DNA of 64,000 nucleotides from Flavobacteriaceae bacterium (GTDB taxonomy: Bacteria; Bacteroidota; Bacteroidia; Flavobacteriales; Flavobacteriaceae). Made by a program: the position numbers and the translations under genes. Of this stretch, positions 29,282 through 38,227 are shown piece by piece (the stretch's first letter is position 1; each line of letters opens with the position of its first letter). The notes beneath the pieces are model-generated. The model worked only from the letters and a program-made list of their open reading frames with translations. It was not told the DNA's origin and made no database searches. Location of the stretch: positions 348,538-412,537 of the forward strand of contig CANGTQ010000001.1 in assembly GCA_947456955.1 (NCBI GenBank). The letters run 5' to 3'.

Positions 29282-30457
29282 CTATTGTTTAATAAATTTG
29301 CCCTTTTTAATTTTTCCATCAGAAATCAATTCGTAAAAATATATCCCTGTAGTCCATTTTGAAGTATCAATTCTATAATTTTCAACAAAATTAGAATCTA
29401 TTAATTGTCTTAGATTTAGATCGAATATTTTAATCTGATATTTTGTAAAGTTTAAACCATTTATAACAAATGTCTCCTTTACCGGATTTGGATAAATAAC
29501 TATCTCATCTATAGTATTCGAAAAACCATTTTCTAATGAATTACACTGAATACAGTTTTTTAAGTAGGTAACACTAGTATCACCAATTAATTGCGTGTCA
29601 AATAAATTTCCTTGAGTGCAAATTCCTTTCAATTGATAATCCAGCCATGGCCTTAAATAACTAAAAATTTTAGCATGTTGCACACTTCTAGTAATTGTTG
29701 CTGTAGGTGTACAAGTTAATTCACCAAAATTACATAAGCTATTACTATTAGACATTTGACAATGACTAGCACCAATTATACTAATCAGAGTTTTACAAGA
29801 ACTACCTAACCCATTATACATTGGAATTTGATTTGTATTTTGTGGAGTTACGCAATCATTTACTCCCGCGAAAATTAAACTTGGAATCGTTATAGAGGCT
29901 GCAGCAGTAATAGCAGAGGGATTTGTTTCAGCAGGAGCAAAATTTACTAAAGTTTTTATGTTTGAATTTGATTGTGCCGCTAAAAAAGAAGCGCCTCCTC
30001 CCATACTATGTCCCATAACTGCATTCATTATACTGATTCTGTTGAAGAAAAATGAAGTCGAGTTATTACCTAAAGCTACCATTTGGTTCAACACAAATGA
30101 TAAATCTTTACCGAAATCGAGATGAGATGGTGATAAAGAACCTTCTGTTTTAGGAAATGCTATAATATAACCATTTGGTACAAGTGCTTCCCAATAATTT
30201 TGATACGCATCCCAAGTCATAACAAAACCATGGCCAAAACTCAAAACTGGAAAAGTATCAGTTGTTGCCGTAGTCAAAGCAACATTGTCCCCTGCAACAT
30301 CAGATGGATAGTATATTTCAGTTGCAATTACCCTATTATTTCTAGATGCGTCTGTAAAATTAATTGTAGTATGTCCAATTTGAAATGGTTGAGCATAGCT
30401 ATAGTTCAAAAGAAATAAAAATCCTAAAAAAGTATAATGTATATTGTTAAATCTCAT
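29282..30457 (-). CDS. Secreted alpha/beta hydrolase (PETase/cutinase/lipase-like fold) with T9SS type A sorting domain
   Basis: Signal peptide; VMGHSMGGGASFLAAQ; IPSLIFAGVNDCVTPQN; GASHCQM; C-terminal VIYPNPVKETFVINGL...GIYFYELISDGKIKKGKFIKQ. Confidence 0.85.
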   Translation of the reverse strand: MRFNNIHYTFLGFLFLLNYSYAQPFQIGHTTINFTDASRNNRVIATEIYYPSDVAGDNVALTTATTDTFPVLSFGHGFVMTWDAYQNYWEALVPNGYIIAFPKTEGSLSPSHLDFGKDLSFVLNQMVALGNNSTSFFFNRISIMNAVMGHSMGGGASFLAAQSNSNIKTLVNFAPAETNPSAITAAASITIPSLIFAGVNDCVTPQNTNQIPMYNGLGSSCKTLISIIGASHCQMSNSNSLCNFGELTCTPTATITRSVQHAKIFSYLRPWLDYQLKGICTQGNLFDTQLIGDTSVTYLKNCIQCNSLENGFSNTIDEIVIYPNPVKETFVINGLNFTKYQIKIFDLNLRQLIDSNFVENYRIDTSKWTTGIYFYELISDGKIKKGKFIKQ

Positions 30458-30584
30458 TCTAAAAATATTTGTTAATCAAATATATGCATTTATACAATAA
30501 AAAAATGGCAATATGTTAAGGCCAATAAAAATTCGGAAAGCATAACAAAAAAGGAATATCTTTGCACGCTTATTTTTTTACATT

Positions 30585-31805
30585 ATGCGATTACATAGAA
30601 ATTTAGTTTACACCACAATCGATTCTTTAAACGCAATCTTCAATGAAGGTGAATATGCTGATAAAGTGGTTGCACGTGCTTTGAAAAAAGACAAACGTTG
30701 GGGAAGTTCTGACCGTAAATTTGTTGCAGAAACTATCTATGAAGTCGTTCGTTGGAAAAGATTATACGCTGAAATTGCTGAAGTAAGAGAACCTTTTAAC
30801 CGAGAAGATTTATGGAGAATGTTTGCCGTTTGGGCGGTTTTACGTGGGTATCCAATTCCCGATTGGAGACAACTGGAAGGAACTCCGGAACGAAAAATTA
30901 AAGGAAGATTTGACGAGTTTTCTAAAATCAGAAAAATGCGTGAATCTATTCCGGACTGGATGGATGAATTGGGTGTGAAAGAATTGGGTGAAGCACTTTG
31001 GACCAAAGAAATTGCAGCACAAAACCAGCCTGCAAAAGTTATACTTCGTGTCAATACTTTAAAATCAACAAAGGAAAATCTTCGTTCGCTTTTGATGGAT
31101 TTAAATATTGAAACCGAATTTCTTAAAGACCAAGCAGATGCATTAGTTCTCAAAGAAAGAGCAAATGTGTTTTTAACCGATGCGTTCAAAGAAGGACTTT
31201 TTGAAGTACAAGACGCATCCTCTCAATTAGTAGCTGCATTCTTAGATGTTCAACCTGGAATGAGAGTTGTTGATACCTGTGCCGGTGCTGGTGGAAAAAC
31301 GCTACATATGGCATCATTAATGCAAAACAAAGGGCAATTAATTGCCATGGATTTGTATGAAAGTAAGCTAAAACAATTGAAATTAAGAGCCAAAAGAAAC
31401 GGCGCCTTCAATATAGAATACCGAATAATTGACACGACTAAAGTGATCAAAAAACTGCATGAAAAGGCAGATAGAGTCTTAATTGACGCGCCTTGTAGCG
31501 GGTTGGGAGTTTTAAAAAGAAATCCTGATGCGAAGTGGAAATTACAACCTGAATTTATTGACAATATAAAAAAAGTGCAAGCCGAAGTTTTAGAAAATTA
31601 TTCTAAAATAGTAAAACCCGGCGGAAAGTTAGTTTATGCTACCTGCTCTATCTTACCTTCTGAAAATCAGGAGCAAATTAAAAAATTCTTATCAACCGAA
31701 ACAGGAAAATCATTTACATTTGTTAAAGAAACGAAAATCCTTGCTCAAGAAACTGGTTTTGATGGATTTTATATGGCGTTATTAGAAAGAAAAAAAGATA
31801 TATAA
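30585..31805 (+). CDS. rsmB: RsmB/NOP-family rRNA (cytosine-C5)-methyltransferase
   Basis: VVDTCAGAGGKTLHMASLMQNKGQLIAMD; DAPCSGLGVLKRNPDAKW; YATCSILPSENQEQ. Confidence 0.9.
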   Translation: MRLHRNLVYTTIDSLNAIFNEGEYADKVVARALKKDKRWGSSDRKFVAETIYEVVRWKRLYAEIAEVREPFNREDLWRMFAVWAVLRGYPIPDWRQLEGTPERKIKGRFDEFSKIRKMRESIPDWMDELGVKELGEALWTKEIAAQNQPAKVILRVNTLKSTKENLRSLLMDLNIETEFLKDQADALVLKERANVFLTDAFKEGLFEVQDASSQLVAAFLDVQPGMRVVDTCAGAGGKTLHMASLMQNKGQLIAMDLYESKLKQLKLRAKRNGAFNIEYRIIDTTKVIKKLHEKADRVLIDAPCSGLGVLKRNPDAKWKLQPEFIDNIKKVQAEVLENYSKIVKPGGKLVYATCSILPSENQEQIKKFLSTETGKSFTFVKETKILAQETGFDGFYMALLERKKDI

Positions 31806-31812
31806 AAACAAA

Positions 31813-32901
31813 ATGAAAAGAATCTTAAGTTCATTATTATTATTATTAAGTTTTACATTGGTAAGTTTGGCTCAACAAGGTGCGCCAGCAAGTCCCTATT
31901 ACAACGGATTTAATTGGACACTCACAGGCACAAATTTAAAAGATGCATTGGCCACAAAAATAATTAGTACCCATACAAATTTATTGACTTACACACCTGG
32001 AGTATGGAATGCTTTAAAAATAGTTGATTTAGATCCTGTAAATAACACTGATGTTCTTTTGGTATACGGTTGGGAAAATGGAACAGATGCTGATGTTACA
32101 AATGATAGATCAAGAAATAAAGATTTTAATAGCGGTACTGACGGCGACTGGAATAGAGAACACATTTTTGCACAATCACTTGGAAATCCAGATTTAGGAC
32201 AGTTAGGACCAGGTGCTGATGCGCACATGCTAAGAGCTTGCGATGTGCAAAGAAATAGCAATAGAGGAAATAGATTATATGCTGCAGGATCCGGAAACTC
32301 TGGTATTGTTGGTTTCAACTGGTATCCAGGTGATGAATGGAAAGGAGATGTTGCTAGAATTATAATGTATATGTATTTACATTATGGTGATCAGTGCCTT
32401 CCTACTTATGTTACTGCTGGAACAACTGCTGTAAGTGATGCTAACATGGTTAACCTTTTACTTCAATGGAATGCTGATGATCCAGTTTCACAATACGAAG
32501 ATAACAGAAACAATTATTTAGGTGGCACACCTAATAGCAATAATTACAAGCAAGGAAATCGAAATCCGTTTATAGACAACCCGTATTTAGCTACAGTAAT
32601 TTGGGGAGGACCAATTGCTCAAAACAGATGGCCTGCTATTTTTCTGGATACTCCAACATTTGATTTAGGAAATGCTATTTCTATTTACCCAAATCCTTCA
32701 TCAAATATTGTAAATATTTCTACTGATATAACTTTAGATGAAATTGATATTATTACTATCAACGGTCAGGTTGTACAACAAATAAAAAAACCTGCTTTTG
32801 AAAATAACAACTATACTATCAGCAATTTGCCAAAAGGATTTTATTTTTTAAAATTATCATCTAATACAAATTCTGTTACTAAAAAAGTATTGATTAACTA
32901 G
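31813..32901 (+). CDS. Secreted endonuclease I-family nuclease with T9SS sorting domain
   Basis: DWNREHIFAQSLGN; DAHMLRACDVQRNSNRGNRLY; C-terminal ISIYPNPSSNIVNIST...KGFYFLKLSSNTNSVTKKVLIN. Confidence 0.9.
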   Translation: MKRILSSLLLLLSFTLVSLAQQGAPASPYYNGFNWTLTGTNLKDALATKIISTHTNLLTYTPGVWNALKIVDLDPVNNTDVLLVYGWENGTDADVTNDRSRNKDFNSGTDGDWNREHIFAQSLGNPDLGQLGPGADAHMLRACDVQRNSNRGNRLYAAGSGNSGIVGFNWYPGDEWKGDVARIIMYMYLHYGDQCLPTYVTAGTTAVSDANMVNLLLQWNADDPVSQYEDNRNNYLGGTPNSNNYKQGNRNPFIDNPYLATVIWGGPIAQNRWPAIFLDTPTFDLGNAISIYPNPSSNIVNISTDITLDEIDIITINGQVVQQIKKPAFENNNYTISNLPKGFYFLKLSSNTNSVTKKVLIN

Positions 32902-32922
32902 ATTTCAATCCCAATATAATGT

Positions 32923-32954
32923 AAAACGCTGTCGAAATTCAACAGCGTTTTTTT
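32923..32954 (+). terminator. Rho-independent terminator
   Basis: aaaacgctgtcgaaattcaacagcgttttttt. Confidence 0.8.
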
Positions 32955-33081
32955 GTTTTTAATCGAAAGAGCACCCGGATCATTACCAAAATTGTATAGA
33001 AAACACTGATTTTCTTTGAACTTTACTGCATCTTTAGTATCTTTCGCCCTCAAAATGTGTAACCCTTAAAACATTTTAAAA

Positions 33082-35364
33082 ATGTTAGAAGAAATGAATG
33101 ATAACCTGCTCGAAGCAGATGGAAGTGTAAACGATAAGTCACAAGAAGTGAACATCGCTGAAAATCAATTAAAAATAGAAGCTGTTTCAGACTCTGCCGT
33201 TAGCGAATTGGAAGAGCAAACTGTCGCAGAATTAGCAACAGCTAATGAAGAAGTTGAACCAAAAGTTGCCATTTTAACTGAATCTCTTACTGAAGACGAA
33301 CTTGAAGTTGCTGCAGAAACAGAGGCACTTGTTGAAGAAACAATTACTAACGAACTGGGTGAACAAACTGTTGAAGTTACTGCGGATGCAGAAACAGAGT
33401 CTTCTGTTTCAGATACAGAAACAGAGTCTTCTGTAATTGCTGAACCGGAAGCTGAAGTTGAAGAAGAAAAAAATGAAGTGGAAGAAAACATTGTTGAATT
33501 GACTATTGAAGAAGTTGCTGAAGACTCTAGTGATAGCGAAATGATACAGCAAACAGACAGCCAATCAGTAATTAATGCCATTGAAGAAGTTAACGCGGAA
33601 GAAAGTGAAGACGAGACATTAAAAGACCGTCATGAAATTCCAATGCTTGATTACGATACGTTATCAATGGAGCAAATGGTTGATGAATTAGGCGAATTAG
33701 TTTTAGTAGAAAAACTAATGTCGGTAAAAGACCATGTTGAAGAGCTTAAAAAATCATTCCTATCAAAATACCATCATTTTATTGATGAAAAGAAAGAAGA
33801 ATTCCATGCTGAAAATCCAGAAACTACAGAAGATTTTCACTATAATTTTCCTTTAAAAGGAAAATTTGACCAATTATATTCTCAATACAGAGACAAAAAA
33901 AATAATCATTTCCAAAGTTTACAAAACAATCTAAAAGCTAATTTAGAAAATAGGTTGGCTATAGTAGACCAATTGAAAAATCTAATTCACAGTCAGGATA
34001 ACATTCCGGTTACTTTAAAGAAATTTAATGACATCAGAGACCGATGGAAAGTGGCGGGACCAATTCCGAAAGACAAATATAACCACGTATGGAATAATTA
34101 TCACTTTCATTTAGAGAATTTCTATGATGTGCTTCACTTGGACAGAGAAATCCGTGATATAGATTTTAAACACAATTTGGTTCAAAAGCTGAAAATTATT
34201 GATCGTGTTGAAGAATTAGTTAAAGAGGAAGACATCAATAAAGCTTTCCGAGAATTACAGGATTTACATCGTATATGGAAAGAAGATATTGGGCCTGTTT
34301 CAAGAGATAAACGTGAAGAGATTTGGAACAGATTCAGCGAATTAACCAAACAAATGCATGACAAACGCGAAGAATTGTTTGAAAAACTTCGTGAAGTAGA
34401 AACGGCTAATCTGGAAAAGAAAAAAGAAATCATTGCTCAAATAGAAGTATTAGCACAAGAGAAAGTAAACTCGCATACAGCTTGGTTAGTTCAGATTGAG
34501 AAGGTAGAAGCATTACGTAACCAGTTCTTTGGTGCAGGAAAAGTTCCATCGGAAGTTACTGACCAAACTTGGACCGAATTTAAAAATGCGGTTAGAAGCT
34601 TCAACGTATTGAAAAACTCTTTCTATAAAGATATTAAGAAAGATCAAAACGATAATCTTTCTAAAAAACAAGCCTTAGTTGCAAAAGCAATTGAATTGAA
34701 AGACAATGCCGATTTTGCTACAACAACACCCCTTTTTAAACAAATTCAGGAAGAATGGAAGACGATTGGTCATGTTCCAAGAAAATTTTCTGATAAACTT
34801 TGGGGAGAATTCAGAGGGGCTTGTAACGAATATTTTGAAAAGCTAAAAGAACAAAAATCGGAAGCAAATGCTGAAGAAATTGAAGCTTTTGAAAAGAAAA
34901 AATCGTATTTAGAAACCATAAAATCTTTTGAACTCATTGGTGAGCATAAAGCAGATTTGGATGCCATCAAATCACATATCGAAACTTGGAAAAGTTTTGG
35001 TAAAGTTCCTTTTGCACGCAGACATATAGAAGGTAAATTCAATAAAATTCTAGATGCTTTATTTGAAAAGTTAAGTTCAAGCAAGAAAGATAATGAAATG
35101 GTGCGCTATGCAAATCGATTGGATAATCTTTCGGGGGCAGAAAATTCAAGAAAATTAGATAATGAAAAAGTTTTCATCATGCGTAAAATTGAGGAAGTAC
35201 AAAGCAGTCTTTTTCAATTGGAGAATAACATTCAGTTTTTTGGAAGAGCCAAAGCAGATAATCCAATGGTGAAAGAAGTAATGAGAAATATTGAAAAACA
35301 AAAAGAAGAATTAGCCACCTGGAAAGAAAAGCTAAAACAACTTAAAAGTATCAAATCAGAGTAA
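33082..35364 (+). CDS. DUF349 domain protein with long acidic N-terminal region
   Basis: Repeated FNDIRDRWKVAGPIPKDKYNHVWNNYHFHLENFYD-type DUF349 units; Glu-rich N-terminus. Confidence 0.88.
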   Translation: MLEEMNDNLLEADGSVNDKSQEVNIAENQLKIEAVSDSAVSELEEQTVAELATANEEVEPKVAILTESLTEDELEVAAETEALVEETITNELGEQTVEVTADAETESSVSDTETESSVIAEPEAEVEEEKNEVEENIVELTIEEVAEDSSDSEMIQQTDSQSVINAIEEVNAEESEDETLKDRHEIPMLDYDTLSMEQMVDELGELVLVEKLMSVKDHVEELKKSFLSKYHHFIDEKKEEFHAENPETTEDFHYNFPLKGKFDQLYSQYRDKKNNHFQSLQNNLKANLENRLAIVDQLKNLIHSQDNIPVTLKKFNDIRDRWKVAGPIPKDKYNHVWNNYHFHLENFYDVLHLDREIRDIDFKHNLVQKLKIIDRVEELVKEEDINKAFRELQDLHRIWKEDIGPVSRDKREEIWNRFSELTKQMHDKREELFEKLREVETANLEKKKEIIAQIEVLAQEKVNSHTAWLVQIEKVEALRNQFFGAGKVPSEVTDQTWTEFKNAVRSFNVLKNSFYKDIKKDQNDNLSKKQALVAKAIELKDNADFATTTPLFKQIQEEWKTIGHVPRKFSDKLWGEFRGACNEYFEKLKEQKSEANAEEIEAFEKKKSYLETIKSFELIGEHKADLDAIKSHIETWKSFGKVPFARRHIEGKFNKILDALFEKLSSSKKDNEMVRYANRLDNLSGAENSRKLDNEKVFIMRKIEEVQSSLFQLENNIQFFGRAKADNPMVKEVMRNIEKQKEELATWKEKLKQLKSIKSE

Positions 35365-35367
35365 AAC

Positions 35368-35410
35368 AAAAAATCCCGTCTAGTTCCAAAAAACTAGTCG
35401 GGATTTTTAT
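35368..35410. terminator. Bidirectional terminator between convergent genes
   Basis: aaaaatcccgtctagttccaaaaaactagtcgggattttt. Confidence 0.8.
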
Positions 35411-35476
35411 TTAAAATATAAAAGATAAGTTCTCAGTTAACTAATTAGCTAAATTCGTAATTCGCAATTCGTAATT

Positions 35477-36424
35477 TTATTCTAAAGAGGCCAAATAACG
35501 CTCCGCATCTAAGGCAGCCATACAACCAGTACCTGCAGCAGTTACCGCTTGACGGTAGACATGATCAGCAGCATCTCCGCCAACAAAAACGCCTTTAACA
35601 TTAGTTTTTGAAGTTCCTGGTTCGTTAATGATATAGCCAGTTTCATCTAAATTTAAATAGTCTGCAAAAATATCCGTGTTGGGTTTGTGACCAATTGCCA
35701 CAAAGAAACCTGTTGCCGGAATATCAAAAATTTCATTAGTTGTTTTATTTTTTGCTTTCACCGCATTTACCACTTGCCCATCACCCAATACTTCAACCGT
35801 ATCATGATTCATAAGAATGGTAATGTTTTCCGTTTTGCGAACGCGCTCTTCCATGATTTTAGAAGCTCTGAATTTCTCACTTCTAACCAACATCGTTACT
35901 CTTTTACATAGCTTTGATAAGTAATGTGCTTCTTCACAAGCCGAATCACCGGCACCAACAATCACTACTTCCTGATTTCTATAAAAGAAACCATCACAAA
36001 CCGCACAGGCTGAAACTCCGCCACCCATTTGTAAATAATGCTGCTCCGAAGGTAATCCTAAATATTTTGCCGAAGCACCTGTAGAAATAATTACGGTTTC
36101 AGCATGAATTTCTTTCGTATCGTTAATCCAAACTTTATGAATGCTTCCCGAAAAATCAACTTTGGTAGCCCAGCCATCACGAACATCTGTTCCAAAACGT
36201 TTCGCTTGCTCCATAATATTAATCATCATTTCTGGACCAGTTATTCCTTCAGGATTACCAGGCCAATTCTCTACTTCATTCGTCGTAGTTAATTGCCCAC
36301 CTGGTTGTGTTCCCTGATACAAAACCGGATTCATATTCGCTCTGGATGCATAAATCGCTGCAGTATAACCCGCAGGCCCAGAACCTATAATTAAACATTT
36401 TACTTTTTCAATAGTATCTGACAT
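35477..36424 (-). CDS. trxB: Thioredoxin-disulfide reductase
   Basis: CLIIGSGPAGYTAAIYASRANMNPVLYQG; SACAVCDGFFYRNQ (CxxC); GVFVGGDAADHVYRQAVTAAGTGCMAALDAERYL. Confidence 0.96.
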   Translation of the reverse strand: MSDTIEKVKCLIIGSGPAGYTAAIYASRANMNPVLYQGTQPGGQLTTTNEVENWPGNPEGITGPEMMINIMEQAKRFGTDVRDGWATKVDFSGSIHKVWINDTKEIHAETVIISTGASAKYLGLPSEQHYLQMGGGVSACAVCDGFFYRNQEVVIVGAGDSACEEAHYLSKLCKRVTMLVRSEKFRASKIMEERVRKTENITILMNHDTVEVLGDGQVVNAVKAKNKTTNEIFDIPATGFFVAIGHKPNTDIFADYLNLDETGYIINEPGTSKTNVKGVFVGGDAADHVYRQAVTAAGTGCMAALDAERYLASLE

Positions 36425-36718
36425 GATGTGAATTTATTTGGATGCAAATGTAAACTTTTCAATTCAAAATAAACTTCGGAAACCAATTACTAAATGCAAT
36501 TTGTGAATAAGATTCGATTATTGTTGAAAACGATTAAGTTTATAATTAGGAGCACGAAATTTCCGTATCAAAGAACGTTCAGTCCCGCTGTCCGCGCTAC
36601 ATGGTAGCTCGCTCCCATCGGGGCTAGAGAGAACGTTTTGTTTTCGGAAAGCAATTAGAAAAGCATTGTCACACAGAGCTTGTCGACGTGCATACTTTTA
36701 TCAGCATAATATTAAATC

Positions 36719-36894
36719 AGGATTACTCCGTGATCCTGTGTTTGGTCTCTATCACTAGTAAATCCTTTCGCGCTCTTAACAACGTGCTTTTGTCATTCCC
36801 GCGCAGGCGGGAATCCATCACTACCTTTTGCAGGATTACTACGTGATCCTGAATTTGGGCTCTATTACAAGTAAATCCTTTCGCGCTTACAGCG
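36719..36894. repeat. Imperfect direct repeat pair with intervening cgcgcaggcggg palindrome-like block
   Basis: aggattactccgtgatcctgtgtttggtctctatcactagtaaatcctttcgcgct and aggattactacgtgatcctgaatttgggctctattacaagtaaatcctttcgcgct. Confidence 0.75.
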
Positions 36895-36985
36895 CGATGT
36901 ATTTTTTATTTGAAAAAATAGGGCAAGCAAGCTTGGCTATTTTTTCAAATAAAAAATCCTTTCTACAATTGCAGAAAGGATTTAC

Positions 36986-37063
36986 TGGTCGGGGTGGCAG
37001 GATTCGAACCTGCGACCTCCTGCTCCCAAAGCAGGCGCGATAACCGGGCTACGCTACACCCCG
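36986..37063 (-). tRNA. tRNA-Pro(TGG), CCA encoded
   Basis: Minus-strand CGGGGTGTAGCGTAGCCCGGTTATCGCGCCTGCTTTGGGAGCAGGAGGTCGCAGGTTCGAATCCTGCCACCCCGACCA; anticodon TGG. Confidence 0.95.
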
Positions 37064-37252
37064 AAAGCGAGTGCAAATATAGAATTATTAATTAGTAAAT
37101 AAAAGCTTTTTATTTTTTTGTGTATATGCATTACATCAAATTACCCACTTTTTCTTTTCTCCTGAATCTTTTCTCTATTTTCTATTTTCTTTTCTCTAAA
37201 AACTTCCGATATAATTTCTATTTTTGTTGAAACTAAAACTACACAACTACAT

Positions 37253-37861
37253 ATGCTAATTATTGGAATTGCTGGAGGTACCGGAAGTGGAAAAACAACG
37301 GTTGTACAACAAATTATTAATGAACTGCCTGAGACCGAAGTTGGTGTAATCTCACAGGACTCATACTATAGAGAAAATCATAACTTAAGTTTTGAAGAGA
37401 GAGCACTCATTAATTTTGATCATCCCCGAGCAATCGACTTTGAATTATTGGTAAATCATCTTAAGGCATTAAAAAAAGGAGATACTATTGAACAGCCTGT
37501 GTATTCATTCGTAACACACAATCGAACTGATGATAGCATTATAACACATCCAAGAAAAGTAATGATAGTTGAAGGGATTTTGATTTTAGCCAACGCTGAA
37601 CTTCGCGAAATGTTTGACGTAAAAATATTTGTCCACGCCGATTCAGATGAACGATTGATACGCCGATTAAAACGAGATATTGCCGAACGTGGTCGAGATA
37701 TGGAAGAAGTACTAAACCGTTACCAGACGACTTTAAAACCAATGCACCAACAATTTATTGAACCAACTAAAGCTTTTGCTGATATTATTATTCCAAATGA
37801 TAAATATAATACAGTAGCTATTGATGTGGTAAGAGCTGTTATCAACCAAAGAATTACATAA
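37253..37861 (+). CDS. udk: Uridine kinase
   Basis: LIIGIAGGTGSGKTTVVQQII P-loop; SQDSYYRENHNLSFEERALINFDHPRAIDF. Confidence 0.95.
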   Translation: MLIIGIAGGTGSGKTTVVQQIINELPETEVGVISQDSYYRENHNLSFEERALINFDHPRAIDFELLVNHLKALKKGDTIEQPVYSFVTHNRTDDSIITHPRKVMIVEGILILANAELREMFDVKIFVHADSDERLIRRLKRDIAERGRDMEEVLNRYQTTLKPMHQQFIEPTKAFADIIIPNDKYNTVAIDVVRAVINQRIT

Positions 37862-37871
37862 ATTTTCTTTT

Positions 37872-38225
37872 ATGAGTAACTTTAAAAATCTAACAAATGC
37901 CTATCCTATTCTGAAAATTCTCGGAAACAGATACGTTATTGTATTGGTTTTTTTTGCGGTTTGGATGCTCTTCTTGGATAATACGTCCTATTTAGAACAT
38001 CGAATTCTGAACAAGCAGCTCAATGAACTGGAAGATAATAAAAAATACTATCAGGATGAAATTCGTAGAGATGATGAAAATATCAAACTACTTAAAAACC
38101 CTGATCAGATAGAAAAATACGCCCGTGAAAAATACTATATGAAACGTGATAGCGAAGACATTTATATCATCGAATTTGAAGACGATACTATTAAAGATGA
38201 ACAGACAAAATCTAAATCTTTATAA
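37872..38225 (+). CDS. FtsB/DivIC-like septum formation initiator
   Basis: Single TM followed by coiled coil, then NPDQIEKYAREKYYMKRDSEDIYIIEFE. Confidence 0.85.
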   Translation: MSNFKNLTNAYPILKILGNRYVIVLVFFAVWMLFLDNTSYLEHRILNKQLNELEDNKKYYQDEIRRDDENIKLLKNPDQIEKYAREKYYMKRDSEDIYIIEFEDDTIKDEQTKSKSL

Positions 38226-38227
38226 TC

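Noticed and set aside
33165-33581. 138-aa Ser-rich minus-strand ORF
   Set aside because: Antisense shadow of the Glu-rich (GAA/TTC) DUF349 N-terminus.
36828-37043. 71-aa plus-strand ORF ending GGRIRTCDLLLPKQAR
   Set aside because: Runs antisense through tRNA-Pro; GGRIRTCDLLLPKQ is the familiar artefact peptide from translating a tRNA complement.
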